49,764 nt of DNA from Drancourtella massiliensis (GCF_016900655.1 NZ_JACJKH010000026.1:1-49764), one strand, 5' to 3'. Positions 15,814-24,262 are shown, counted from the first letter of the stretch. Notes: a model not told the origin generated them from the letters alone. Translations and numbers: made by a program.

Positions 15814-16458
15814 TCATAGACGGTCTCCGGCTGTTCCGTTTATGATCAGATCTGCAGCCAGATTCGCCTGGTGAGCGGCGCAAAGTGCCACCCTGGGGGC
15901 CATCAGGCCCGGGCCTTTGCGTGAATCGCTGACCCCGTCCCCGCACAAGTAGAAACGGCTGGTGATTTTCTTTGAAAGAATCGTATTGCTGTTTCCGTAT
16001 CCGGCCATTCCGGAAGCGCTGATTATGATCAGATCCCGGTAATTTTCCAGAATACCGTTTACAAGCATGGCCTTATTTTCCGGGACATCAAAGGCTTCGC
16101 ACAGGATGGTGTCTTCTTTAAAAAGTGAAGCGACATTTTCATCAGAGACCCGGACGCAGTCTGTCCGGATATCCAGATAAGGATTGATCTCCAGCAGCTG
16201 TTCTTTTAAAGCATCCGTTTTGAACATACCTACATGACGCATCAGGTACTGCTGCCGGTTCAGATTGGTCAGATCTACCCGGTCAAAATCGATCAGATGA
16301 AGGTGTCCTGTTCCGATTCTTGCAAGGGAAAAAGCAATATTGGAACCCAGGCCGCCAAGACCTGCTATGGCGACTCTTCCACGGTTCAGCTTTTCCTGTA
16401 TAGCTGCTGTGTGGCGTTCACAAAGTGCCTCCTGTATCTCTCTTTCGGTAAATCTCAT
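15814..16458 (-). CDS. thiF: ThiS adenylyltransferase, Clostridial ThiF type
   Basis: ThiF activates the C-terminal glycine of the sulfur carrier ThiS with ATP. The 214-residue E1-like protein shows the nucleotide-binding GLGGLGSNIA (33-42), the acidic LIDFDRVDLTNLNRQQ strand with the ATP-binding Asp and Arg, and a C-terminal half that matches the short Clostridial ThiF group. Zinc-binding CxxC pairs of the longer MoeB-like forms are not seen, as usual in this group. The start codon lies one base after the thiS stop, indicating tight coupling. Confidence 0.9.
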   Translation of the reverse strand: MRFTEREIQEALCERHTAAIQEKLNRGRVAIAGLGGLGSNIAFSLARIGTGHLHLIDFDRVDLTNLNRQQYLMRHVGMFKTDALKEQLLEINPYLDIRTDCVRVSDENVASLFKEDTILCEAFDVPENKAMLVNGILENYRDLIIISASGMAGYGNSNTILSKKITSRFYLCGDGVSDSRKGPGLMAPRVALCAAHQANLAADLIINGTAGDRL

Positions 16459-16459
16459 A

Positions 16460-16657
16460 TCAGCCCCCTCCTACAAAACTTACAATCTCGAGTACATCCC
16501 CGTTGTGGAGTAAAGTTTCCTTGTAACAGCTTTTGGGAATGATCTCACCGTTTTTTTCAACAGCGATCCGGTTTGTCTGGTAGCCTTCCTGCTCCAGATA
16601 AACCAGCAGTGTGGTTGGTTCTTCTAACGGTTTGTCCTCTCCATTTATCCGGACCAT
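16460..16657 (-). CDS. thiS: Sulfur carrier protein ThiS
   Basis: ThiS is the small ubiquitin-like sulfur donor for thiazole formation. This protein is 65 residues when read from the ATG at 16657 (MVRINGEDK), preceded by GGAAGGAGG. The frame is open further upstream to 16732, but that part overlaps the leader. The C terminus VSFVGGG provides the diglycine needed for adenylation and thiocarboxylate formation. It is the first gene of the operon. Confidence 0.92.
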   Translation of the reverse strand: MVRINGEDKPLEEPTTLLVYLEQEGYQTNRIAVEKNGEIIPKSCYKETLLHNGDVLEIVSFVGGG

Positions 16658-16843
16658 CGCTTCCTCCTTCCCGGATGAACAGGATAGAGTGCGCTGCAGA
16701 ATCTGTATGGATAAAGACACGGAAGGAATCAAATGTCATTCTGCAATAAAAAAGGAGTCCACAAAGAATTACACCCGTGGTGGTGCACCCCTTCATGAAC
16801 TCCTGTTCACTCTATCGTTATCCGTATTCTTTTTATAATTACA
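16658..16843 (-). ncRNA. Leader RNA of the thi operon with alternative hairpins (attenuator candidate)
   Basis: Read on the minus strand, a terminator-like hairpin pairs AGGAGTTCA (16804-16796) with TGGACTCCT (16761-16753), followed by TTTTTATT. A second hairpin, TGAAC (16809-16805), loop AGGA and GTTCA (16800-16796), uses the same 5' arm, so both cannot form together. A further segment near the ribosome site (minus strand 16692-16673, containing CACTCTATCCTGTTCA) can pair with GATAGAGTG (9 bp) or TGAACAGG (8 bp) of the 5' part. The TPP riboswitch signature (CTGAGA and the GAACCTGAT stretch) is absent. I have an unverified memory of a proposed 'thiS motif' RNA class; this may belong to it. 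Confidence 0.6.
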
Positions 16844-16849
16844 CTAAAT

Positions 16850-16877
16850 AGTATACCATGAAAAAATTCTCTGTCAA
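16850..16877 (-). promoter_or_regulatory. Promoter of the thi operon
   Basis: On the minus strand TTGACA (16877-16872) and TATACT (16855-16850) are separated by 16 bases. The -35 box lies at the edge of the loop of a perfect hairpin (AAAAATTCTCTG at 16862-16873 pairing with CAGAGAATTTTT at about 16883-16894), which could serve as an operator or block read-through. Confidence 0.75.
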
Positions 16878-16907
16878 TTATTCAGAGAATTTTTTTATTT
16901 ACCCTCA

Positions 16908-16936
16908 TTTACAGGATCAAAGCAGCCGGATATAAT
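16908..16936 (+). promoter_or_regulatory. Promoter of the ANT(6)-like gene
   Basis: TTTACA (16908-16913) and TATAAT (16931-16936) are 17 bases apart. The untranslated leader contains the perfect palindrome CCGGCTGCAGCCGG at about 16965-16980. Confidence 0.7.
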
Positions 16937-17027
16937 AAAATCAACAGTCGAAAGAAATGTATTACCGGCTGCAGCCGGCATATGTGAAAAAACTAAATTT
17001 ATAAATCATAAAAAGGGGAAAACTTAT

Positions 17028-17630
17028 ATGCGTTCTGAAAAAGAAATGCTCTCATTGATTGAAGAAATTGCACTGGAGGATGAGAATATCCGGGCAGCTT
17101 ATTTAGAAGGATCCAGGGTGGATCCAAATGTTACCAAAGATTTATTTCAGGATTACGATGTGGTATACATCGTGGAAACAACCAGGCCATACCGCGAAAA
17201 CAAGGAATGGATTACCAGATTTGGAGAGATTTTGTATATGAATTACCCGGAAGATAATGTGCATTATCCATCGGATGTGGAAAACTGTTATGGATGGCAG
17301 ATTCAATGTGGAGACGGAAATCGTCTGGATCTGCATGTCTGCACAAGAGATTATGCGCTGGAAAGACTGGAAATGTACCGGGTGCTTGTGGACAAGGATC
17401 ACATCATGCCGGCCAAAGAGGATACTTCTGAGGAAAGATACTGGGTGAAAAAACCGACTGAGAGAGAATTCCAGTGTACCTGTATGGATTTCTGGTGGTG
17501 CTTTAATAACGTGGCAAAGGAGGTAAGCAGGGAGCTTGGATTCCAGTACGATCAGGAAAATGCGGACAACAGTGCAGCATTTCTACGCCGGGTCAAAGAT
17601 CTGCCGTTGGATGCGGAACGGATTATGTAG
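17028..17630 (+). CDS. Aminoglycoside 6-adenylyltransferase-like protein with internal deletion
   Basis: ANT(6) enzymes adenylate streptomycin. Residues 1-165 match the N-terminal nucleotidyltransferase half: MRSEKEMLSLI, the YLEGSRVDPN and FQDYDVVYIV metal-binding region with the two aspartates, then YPSDVENCYGWQI, RLDLHVCT and FWWCFNNVAKE. Residues 166-200 (VSRELGFQYDQENADNSA to the end) match the extreme C terminus. Typical members are about 285 residues; this one is 200, so roughly 85 residues of the C-terminal helical domain have been lost in frame. That domain contributes to antibiotic binding, so resistance is doubtful. It has its own promoter. Confidence 0.8.
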   Translation: MRSEKEMLSLIEEIALEDENIRAAYLEGSRVDPNVTKDLFQDYDVVYIVETTRPYRENKEWITRFGEILYMNYPEDNVHYPSDVENCYGWQIQCGDGNRLDLHVCTRDYALERLEMYRVLVDKDHIMPAKEDTSEERYWVKKPTEREFQCTCMDFWWCFNNVAKEVSRELGFQYDQENADNSAAFLRRVKDLPLDAERIM

Positions 17631-17729
17631 AAATCGTTTTATACAGGAAATCAGGGCATTCAACCGATGGTAGAGTGCAAAAATAGCGGTTTTGTGTTAT
17701 CCTTTCTTCAGAGAGAGGGGGCAGAAGTT

Positions 17730-18398
17730 ATGGTGAACCTGAATCAAACTGGAAAATTTATAGCAGAATGTAGAAAGAAAAAGCAGCTGACACAGAAGCA
17801 GCTGGGAGAGAAACTCCATGTAACGGACCGTGCTGTTTCCAAATGGGAAAACGGAAAGGCGTTTCCGGACGTCCATATTATGGAAGACCTGTGCAGGGAG
17901 CTGGATATCAGTGTGAGCGAGCTGCTGGCGGGCAAGCGGATCGAAACGGAGCAGTATCAGAAAGAGACGGAGAAACTGCTGATGACGGCGGTCGGCAGGT
18001 CTCAGCTGTATGGATTTCAGATTATCATTTACATTTTAATGTTTTCTTTTATTACAGCCTTCCAGCTACTCCTTGTCCTGAAAGGTGACGGCGAGTGGCT
18101 GCCGCCGACGAGGGAGATGATTTTATGCGGGCTGGTCTGTGTGGGTACGTTTGCCTGTGCGGTCTATCTGGACAAGAAGATTCCAGAGAGAATGTTTCGG
18201 ATGTCCAGTCCGGTTATACAGGGGATTGTGGGAGGCGTTTATTTTCTTTTGTTAACGCTGTTTGATTATCAGAATTACGGGGGATTAGAGGGAATGGAAT
18301 CAGGGGAACAGATTTTTCTCATTCTCTTTTTCATTGTGGGATTCGTTTTTACAGTGTTTTTTTGGGCCGCAGCTGGATCTGAAAGAAAAGATAAATAA
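17730..18398 (+). CDS. XRE-family regulator with membrane domain
   Basis: This 222-residue protein begins with a Cro/CI-type DNA-binding domain (about 5-65: TGKFIAECRKKKQLTQKQLG, then VTDRAVSKWENGKAFPD). It continues with four hydrophobic segments (about 95-115, 130-148, 160-180 and 195-215). This layout is common in Lachnospiraceae for membrane-tethered regulators. The ATG at 17730 follows GAGAGGGGG; the longer frame from 17667 lacks a ribosome site. What it senses is not evident. Confidence 0.85.
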   Translation: MVNLNQTGKFIAECRKKKQLTQKQLGEKLHVTDRAVSKWENGKAFPDVHIMEDLCRELDISVSELLAGKRIETEQYQKETEKLLMTAVGRSQLYGFQIIIYILMFSFITAFQLLLVLKGDGEWLPPTREMILCGLVCVGTFACAVYLDKKIPERMFRMSSPVIQGIVGGVYFLLLTLFDYQNYGGLEGMESGEQIFLILFFIVGFVFTVFFWAAAGSERKDK

Positions 18399-18519
18399 GG
18401 ATTCTGCACTTTTCTGAGAAAACACTTTAAAGTGATGAAAACATGCACAAATTGCAAGGATGAAGAGAAAATATTTTATTCATGTTTGACGAAAAAACAG
18501 AATGCACTCGGTTTTCCTA

Positions 18520-18547
18520 TTGACAATCTGTTTAAAAGAGCTATAAT
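18520..18547 (+). promoter_or_regulatory. Promoter of the T-box/cstA unit
   Basis: TTGACA (18520-18525) and TATAAT (18542-18547) with a 16-base spacer, just upstream of the T-box leader. The stretch 18399-18519 before it shows nothing else. Confidence 0.85.
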
Positions 18548-18554
18548 AAAACAA

Positions 18555-18860
18555 AATTAAAAAGCCAATGCGAAGAACAGGACAGGACTTCCTGTGTACC
18601 AATGCTTTCAGAGAGTTTCCGGCTGGTGTGAGGAAACAGCATGACGAGGAAGCCATCCCCTGCAAGCAGTCGGGGTGAAAAGTGAGTGAGTAGCCCGGAC
18701 CGGAGTTCCACCGTTAGAGGGAAAGCTGTTAATCCGTACGATTAGTTCGGACGACAGTACAGAGTGACCGGACGTTGTCCGGTAAGCAGAAGTGGTAACG
18801 CGGAGAAGAGAAGTTTCGTCTTCTGACAGAGCAATCTGTCAGAGGGCGTTTTTTTATTTT
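18555..18860 (+). promoter_or_regulatory. T-box riboswitch leader
   Basis: The leader has the T-box order of parts. The Stem I distal region shows AGAGAG (18610-18615) and GTTTCC (18615-18620) pairing with GGAAAC (18632-18637) around GGCTGGTGTGA. The T-box sequence AGTGGTAACGCGG is at about 18791-18803. The terminator stem runs over 18817-18848, with CTGACAGA, tetraloop GCAA and TCTGTCAG, followed by seven T. The TGGT bulge would pair with an ACCA tRNA end. GAA-GCC-A at 18649-18655 is a possible specifier loop, which would mean alanine (GCC), but the Stem I folding is not unique and this is tentative. It should let the downstream transporter be expressed when the cognate tRNA is uncharged. 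Confidence 0.88.
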
Positions 18861-18965
18861 AATTAAAACTTTGTTCTTTACCGCTGCGCTTGATTCGCAG
18901 GTCGGAACCCTCCAAAAGGGAAGGAACCGGTCGTTTGGCCTGATAGAAAAGGAGAGTGGAAAATT

Positions 18966-20672
18966 ATGAACTCACTGGTAATTGTTTTAGCGGCGGCGGT
19001 CTGTCTGATTGCGGCATATGCGCTGTACGGACGCTGGCTTGCCAGGAAATGGGGAATCGACCCGAAGGCGAAGACGCCGGCAGTTCTGCATAATGACGGG
19101 CAGGACTATGTTCCGACAGATGGGTGGACCGTCTTTGCCCATCAGTTTTCTTCCATCGCAGGTGCAGGACCTGTAACCGGGGCCATTCAGGCTGCAGCAT
19201 TTGGGTGGCTTCCGGTACTGCTCTGGATTCTCATCGGAGGAATCTTCTTTGGAGCTGTCACGGACTTTGGTGCACTTTATGCGAGCGTAAAAAATGATGG
19301 AAAATCCATGGGGCTGCTGATTGAGAAGTATATTGGAAAGACGGGACGGAAGCTGTTTCTTGGATTCTGCTGGCTGTTCTGTCTGATCGTGATCGCGGCA
19401 TTTGCGGACATGGTAGCGGATACATTCAATGCCTATGTTGTGACGGACGGAGTGAGGACACTTTCTGAGAATGCCACTGTAAACGGAGCGGCGGGAAGTA
19501 TTTCTCTGTTTTTCATCCTGTTTGCGGTGATCTTTGGAGTGAGCCAGCATAAGCTGAAACTGACCGGATGGAAAGAAGTGGTCTTTGGACTGGTCTGCAC
19601 AGTGCTTGCATTTGTATTTGGAATGAATTTCCCGGTAATTCTTGGGAAAGAAATGTGGGTATATATCGCATTCCTTTACATCTTTCTGGCGGCAGTGCTT
19701 CCGATGTGGTTTGTCATGCAGCCAAGAGACTACATGTCCACCTTTATGTTTATCGGAATGATCGCCGGAGCGGTGCTGGGTTTGTTGTTTGCTCATCCGT
19801 CCATGAATCTTCCGGCATTTACCGGGTTTCAGAATGAGAATCTCGGAACGCTGTTCCCGATTCTGTTTGTAACGGTTGCCTGCGGTGCAGTATCCGGATT
19901 TCATAGCCTGGTTTCTTCCGGTACCTCATCCAAGACGGTTTCCAATGAGAAGGATATGCTGAAAGTCGGATACGGGGCAATGGTCCTGGAAAGTCTGCTG
20001 GCAGTTATCGCTCTTTGTGTTGCCGGTGCGGCGGCAGGAGCAGACGGGACAGCAGCGGCCGGCACGCCGTTCCAGATTTTTTCCTCAGGAGTGGCCGGAT
20101 TCCTTGAGATGTTCGGCATTCCGGTCTATGTGGCGCAGAGTTTCATGACTATGTGTGTATCAGCGCTTGCGTTTACAACGCTGGATTCTGTTGCGCGGAT
20201 CGGACGGATGTCGTTCCAGGAGCTGTTCAGTGTGGATGATATGGAGCATGCGGAGGGATGGAGAAAGGTACTCTGCAATAAATATTTCGCAACGGTGATT
20301 ACCCTGGTATTTGGCTATATTCTGACTCAGGTCGGCTATTCGAATATCTGGCCATTGTTTGGAAGCGCCAATCAGCTGCTGAGCGCTCTCGTACTGATTA
20401 CACTGTGTGTATTTCTGAAAGTGACAGGTCGAGAACTCAGGACACTGGTACCTCCATTTGTGATTATGCTGGTTGTCACATTTACCGCCCTTGTGCAGAG
20501 ATTCATCTCGCTGGTCAAGGCATTTTCTGACGGAAAAGGCGTATTTATGGTCGAGGGACTACAGCTGATCGTTGCGGTTCTCCTGATGATCCTTGGCGTG
20601 ACCATCGTTGTAACTTCGGGAAAGGAACTGCTCAGAAAGAGAGCATCAAAATCATCGGCCGTATCGGCTTAA
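18966..20672 (+). CDS. cstA: Carbon starvation protein A family transporter
   Basis: CstA proteins are cytoplasmic-membrane carriers for peptides, amino acids or pyruvate. This 568-residue protein has the family's glycine-rich opening segments: YALYGRWLARKWGIDP, then VFAHQFSSIAGAGPVTGAIQ and LIGGIFFGAVTDFGALYAS. About 15 hydrophobic helices and the GFHSLVSSGTSSKTVSNEKD loop follow. It starts at 18966 behind AAAAGGAGAG. The T-box leader directly upstream means expression answers to one amino acid's tRNA charging, which supports amino-acid or peptide uptake for this member. Confidence 0.92.
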   Translation: MNSLVIVLAAAVCLIAAYALYGRWLARKWGIDPKAKTPAVLHNDGQDYVPTDGWTVFAHQFSSIAGAGPVTGAIQAAAFGWLPVLLWILIGGIFFGAVTDFGALYASVKNDGKSMGLLIEKYIGKTGRKLFLGFCWLFCLIVIAAFADMVADTFNAYVVTDGVRTLSENATVNGAAGSISLFFILFAVIFGVSQHKLKLTGWKEVVFGLVCTVLAFVFGMNFPVILGKEMWVYIAFLYIFLAAVLPMWFVMQPRDYMSTFMFIGMIAGAVLGLLFAHPSMNLPAFTGFQNENLGTLFPILFVTVACGAVSGFHSLVSSGTSSKTVSNEKDMLKVGYGAMVLESLLAVIALCVAGAAAGADGTAAAGTPFQIFSSGVAGFLEMFGIPVYVAQSFMTMCVSALAFTTLDSVARIGRMSFQELFSVDDMEHAEGWRKVLCNKYFATVITLVFGYILTQVGYSNIWPLFGSANQLLSALVLITLCVFLKVTGRELRTLVPPFVIMLVVTFTALVQRFISLVKAFSDGKGVFMVEGLQLIVAVLLMILGVTIVVTSGKELLRKRASKSSAVSA

Positions 20673-20674
20673 AT

Positions 20675-20727
20675 CCAGAAAAAAGGTCGGAATCATCAAT
20701 GAAAGAGGATTCCGATCTTTTTTCTGG
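20675..20727 (+). terminator. Strong terminator after cstA
   Basis: CCAGAAAAAAGGTCGGAATC (20675-20694) pairs with GATTCCGATCTTTTTTCTGG (20708-20727) with one G-U pair. Confidence 0.85.
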
Positions 20728-20822
20728 AAAGAAACAGAAAGAACACCGCTTTATTCGCCTGAAATGTGATATACTGGACAGAATGAGGAGTTCATAACAT
20801 TTTGTGATAAGAGAGGAAGAAT

Positions 20823-22452
20823 ATGAAAAGGAAAAAGCTTCCGTTTGGCTATGATGATCCTTCCTGTCCGGAAAGGACTTTGGGGGCGACGGACCGGTAC
20901 CTGACAAGGAACGGAAGGCCGTGGATTCCTGTAATGGGAGAGTTTCATTTTTCCAGGTTCCGAAGCGAATTCTGGGAAGAAGAAATTGAAAAAATGAAAG
21001 CCGGAGAAGTACAGATTCTGGCTACATATGTGTTCTGGATTCACCATGAGGAAAAGGAAGGAGAATGGAATTTTGAAGGGCAAAGGAACCTTCGGGAATT
21101 TCTGGAAATCTGCCGGAAGTGTGAAATGCCGGTGTTTCTGCGGATTGGTCCATGGAGTCATGGCGAGTGCAGGAATGGAGGATTCCCGGACTGGCTGATT
21201 CAGAAAGAGGGAATCGAAGTGCGGACAGATCAGCCGCTTTACCTGTCTTATGTGAAGCGGTTTTTCGAGAAAATTTACGGGCAGACGGACGGTTTTCTCT
21301 GGAAACAGGGAGGGCCGGTGCTTGGTATTCAGGTGGAAAATGAATACGGACACTGTGGAGGTCTGACCGGAGAGGCTGGAGTCCGGCATATGAAGACGAT
21401 CAAACAGCTGGCAAAAGAAGCCGGGTTCCGTGTGCCGTATTATACGGCTACAGGATGGGGCGGAGCGATTGTCCCGGAAGGGGAGATGCTTCCTGTCCTG
21501 GGAGGATACTGCGATGCACCATGGGAACAGCACATACATGAGATGCCGTTGAATGCGAATTATCTGTTTTCTCACAATAAGGATGATGGAAGTATTGGCA
21601 GTGACCTGCAAAAGGAGCGGGAACAGGAATTTACTTATGACACGGAGAAATATCCATATTTTACAGCAGAGCTGGGCGGAGGCGTGCAGGTAACGATGCA
21701 CCGGCGTCCTGTGGTGGACAAAAAAGACACATGTGCAATGGTGATCTGCAAGCTTGGAAGCGGAGCCAGTCTTCTGGGATATTATATGTACCATGGAGGG
21801 ACAAATCCAAAGGGGAGGTACAGTACGCTTCAGGAGTCAAAAGATACTGGTTATTTAAATGATCTCCCGGTATATTCCTATGATTTCCAGGCAACGGTCG
21901 GAGAGTATGGAAGGATTCATGATGTGTTTTATCACCTTCGGCCGTATCATCTGATGCTGAAAGAGTTCGGAAGCATGATGGCGGAAACAGAGTTCATTCT
22001 GCCGGGCGGGAGACAAGTACGATCTGCTCACATACAGTCCGGATGGACAGATCTGCTGTCTGCCGTCGGAAGAAAAAATATCGTATCGATGTGAAGAAAA
22101 ACATTCGGGAGCAGAAATCAGCAGGATAACAGAAGGACAGAACTATACGGAGTATGAAATGAACATTCAATATCCGGATAAAGACTTTCCGGAAAACTAC
22201 TGGCTTATTATAGGATTTGACGGAGACAGGGCCGAACTCTGGATGGACGGAGAACTGTGCGGTGACTGGTTTTATACAGGGAATGACTGGCAGATCGGAC
22301 TGAAATATTTTGACTGGCCAAAGCAGATGACGATTCGGATTTATCCGGTGAGAGAGCATGTGTATGTCGAAAAGAAACCGGAGCAAAGATGCGGGATACG
22401 AAAGATCCATGTGCAGACCGAGTACCGGATTTCTCTTGGAACTTTGGAATAG
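20823..22452 (+). pseudogene. GH35-type beta-galactosidase, frameshifted and shortened
   Basis: The first frame (20823-22094) encodes the TIM-barrel of a glycoside hydrolase family 35 enzyme. It includes VMGEFHFSRFR, FLRIGPWSHGECRNGGFPDW, acid/base Glu174 in QVENEYGH and nucleophile Glu283 in FTAELGGG. Near 22010 the conserved sequence leaves this frame. The C-terminal jelly-roll end (YWLIIGFDGDRAELWMDGEL, DWFYTGNDWQIGLKYFDWP) is in the next frame up to 22452. The total is about 540 residues, while I recall Clostridial relatives of about 780, so a segment between the two is also missing. The barrel product may fold but is probably not a full enzyme. The working beta-galactosidases are at 43.8-48.8 kb. 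Confidence 0.75.
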
Positions 22453-22563
22453 AGAAAAAAGTTTATATAATTCCCTGGAGACTGCCGCATCAAACCAGGA
22501 CCGCGCATTTATGGCGGCAGATGTAAGTAGGAAAATGAACTTGACAGGAAAAAGAAAGGCTAA

Positions 22564-23541
22564 ATGATGGAATTGATAAGAAGACCAAGAAGATTAAGAA
22601 GATCTTCGGCTGTCCGTGAACTGGTTCATGAGACAGATGTTAGAGTGACAGATTTGATTTACCCGGTATTTGTTGTGGAAGGAGAAAAGGTGAAGGAGCC
22701 GGTTCCATCCATGCCGGGAATTTACCGTTATTCAGTGGATATGCTGAAAATTCATTTGAAAGAAGTGTGGGAAACCGGAATCCGTTCGGTGATCTTTTTC
22801 GGCGTGCCGGATCACAAGGATGCGTGCGGCAGCGGCGCATGGGATGAACATGGGGCGGTTCAGAGCGCACTTCGCATGGCAAAGGAATGTTTCCCGGATC
22901 TGATCTGTATTGCAGACATTTGCCTGTGCGAGTATACGGATCACGGCCATTGCGGGATTGTGCGGGATGGAAAAATCCTCAATGACGAGACACTTGCATA
23001 TTTATCAAAAGCGGCAGTATCCTGTGCAGGAGCAGGGGCGGATATCGTAGCGCCGTCTGACATGATGGACGGCCGGATCGGACATATGCGCCGCTCACTG
23101 GATGAGGCAGGATATGAGGATACGCTCATCATGGCTTACTCTGTAAAGTATGCGTCGGCTTTTTACGGACCGTTTCGGGAGGCGGCGGATTCTGCGCCGG
23201 CATTTGGGGACAGAAAGACATATCAGATGGACTGGAGGAATAAAAAAGAGGTCATTGTGGAGACACAGCTGGATATCGAAGAAGGGGCCGATATCATCAT
23301 GGTGAAACCGGCGATGGCCTATCTGGATATCGTAAAAACAGTCAGTGACAGATTTGAATTTCCGATATGCACCTACAGTGTCAGCGGAGAGTATTCCATG
23401 ATAAAGGCGGCGGCCCTGAATGGCTGGGTTGATGAAAAAGCAGTAGTGATGGAAAGCCTGACAGCCATGAAACGTGCCGGTGCGGGAATGTTAATTACCT
23501 ACTATGCACCTCAGGCGGCGAGATGGATCAGGGAGGGGTAA
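22564..23541 (+). CDS. hemB: Porphobilinogen synthase (delta-aminolevulinate dehydratase)
   Basis: HemB condenses two 5-aminolevulinate molecules into porphobilinogen, the second common step to heme, siroheme and cobamides. This 325-residue protein is full length. Zinc-type metal ligands are Cys120, Cys122 and Cys130 (CLCEYTDHGHC). The two Schiff-base lysines are Lys195 (AYSVKYAS) and Lys248 (IIMVKPAMAY). The start is ATG 22564 or 22567; the ribosome site is weak. No other heme genes are nearby; ferritin follows with its own promoter. Confidence 0.95.
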   Translation: MMELIRRPRRLRRSSAVRELVHETDVRVTDLIYPVFVVEGEKVKEPVPSMPGIYRYSVDMLKIHLKEVWETGIRSVIFFGVPDHKDACGSGAWDEHGAVQSALRMAKECFPDLICIADICLCEYTDHGHCGIVRDGKILNDETLAYLSKAAVSCAGAGADIVAPSDMMDGRIGHMRRSLDEAGYEDTLIMAYSVKYASAFYGPFREAADSAPAFGDRKTYQMDWRNKKEVIVETQLDIEEGADIIMVKPAMAYLDIVKTVSDRFEFPICTYSVSGEYSMIKAAALNGWVDEKAVVMESLTAMKRAGAGMLITYYAPQAARWIREG

Positions 23542-23606
23542 TCCCGATGCTGGCCGGACAAACAGGATCAGGCTGTGGACGTTAGCAGATCGGGGAGAGT
23601 GTGCGC

Positions 23607-23635
23607 TTGACATGGCGGCAGGAAGGTGCTATAAC
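23607..23635 (+). promoter_or_regulatory. Ferritin promoter
   Basis: TTGACA (23607-23612) and TATAAC (23630-23635) with a 17-base spacer. Confidence 0.75.
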
Positions 23636-23689
23636 TCGATTTAGGTATATGTTGCCGTACGAAAAAAGGAAAATGCAGGAGGAATGAAG

Positions 23690-24202
23690 ATGTTAGATGC
23701 AAAAGTAGCAGAATTGCTGAACACTCAGATTAATAAGGAGTTTTATTCCGCTTATTTATATCTGGATTTTGCAAATTATTATACAGAAGAGGGACTGGAC
23801 GGCTTTGCCAACTGGTACAATATTCAGGCTCAGGAGGAGCGCGACCATGCGATGCTGATTCTGAAATATTTACAGAATAATGGATGCAAGGTGACTCTGG
23901 AGGCCATTGACAAGCCGGATCAGAAATACGAGTCATTTGCAGATCCACTTCGGGCAGGATATGAGCATGAACAGTATGTAACAGGACTGATTCACAATGT
24001 TTACGATGCGGCAAATCAGGTAAAAGACTTCCGTACGATGCAGTTCCTTGACTGGTTTGTAAAAGAACAGGGAGAAGAAGAGACCAATGCGGAAAATCTG
24101 ATCAAGAAGTATGAATTGTTCGGATCCGATCCGAGAGCCCTTTACATGCTGGATGGAGAACTTGGCGCCCGCGTATATGCAGCACCATCTCTCGTCTTAT
24201 AG
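23690..24202 (+). CDS. ftnA: Ferritin (bacterial non-heme type)
   Basis: This 170-residue iron-storage protein forms a 24-subunit shell that oxidises and stores iron. Ferroxidase-centre residues are visible in KEFYSAYLYLD (Glu17), QAQEERDHAM (Glu50, His53), the YEHE helix and VKEQGEEE. The start is ATG 23690, because AGGAGG at 23677-23682 is seven bases before it and only one base before the other ATG at 23684. A strong hairpin terminator closes this single-gene unit. Confidence 0.95.
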   Translation: MLDAKVAELLNTQINKEFYSAYLYLDFANYYTEEGLDGFANWYNIQAQEERDHAMLILKYLQNNGCKVTLEAIDKPDQKYESFADPLRAGYEHEQYVTGLIHNVYDAANQVKDFRTMQFLDWFVKEQGEEETNAENLIKKYELFGSDPRALYMLDGELGARVYAAPSLVL

Positions 24203-24218
24203 AATTTTATCCTGGATG

Positions 24219-24262
24219 AAAAAAGCCTGCGCAGAATGGTTGTTCTGTGCAGGCTTTTTTTC
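24219..24262 (+). terminator. Terminator after ferritin
   Basis: AAAAAGCCTGCGCAGAA (about 24220-24236) pairs with TTCTGTGCAGGCTTTTT with G-U allowance, ending in a T run. The stretch 24263-24461 has a small hairpin (GGCGGCA...TGCCG) and no gene. Confidence 0.85.

Noticed and set aside
16658-16843. TPP riboswitch upstream of thiS
   Set aside because: GGGGUGC occurs by chance, but CUGAGA, the ACCC...GAACCUGAU stretch and the UAAUGCCAGCG part are absent.
18987-19904. Minus-strand open frame of 305 codons
   Set aside because: Antisense to cstA; His/Lys/Cys-rich translation without a domain.
20751-21794. Minus-strand open frame of 347 codons
   Set aside because: Antisense to the GH35 gene, low-complexity Phe/Pro/His-rich translation, no homology.
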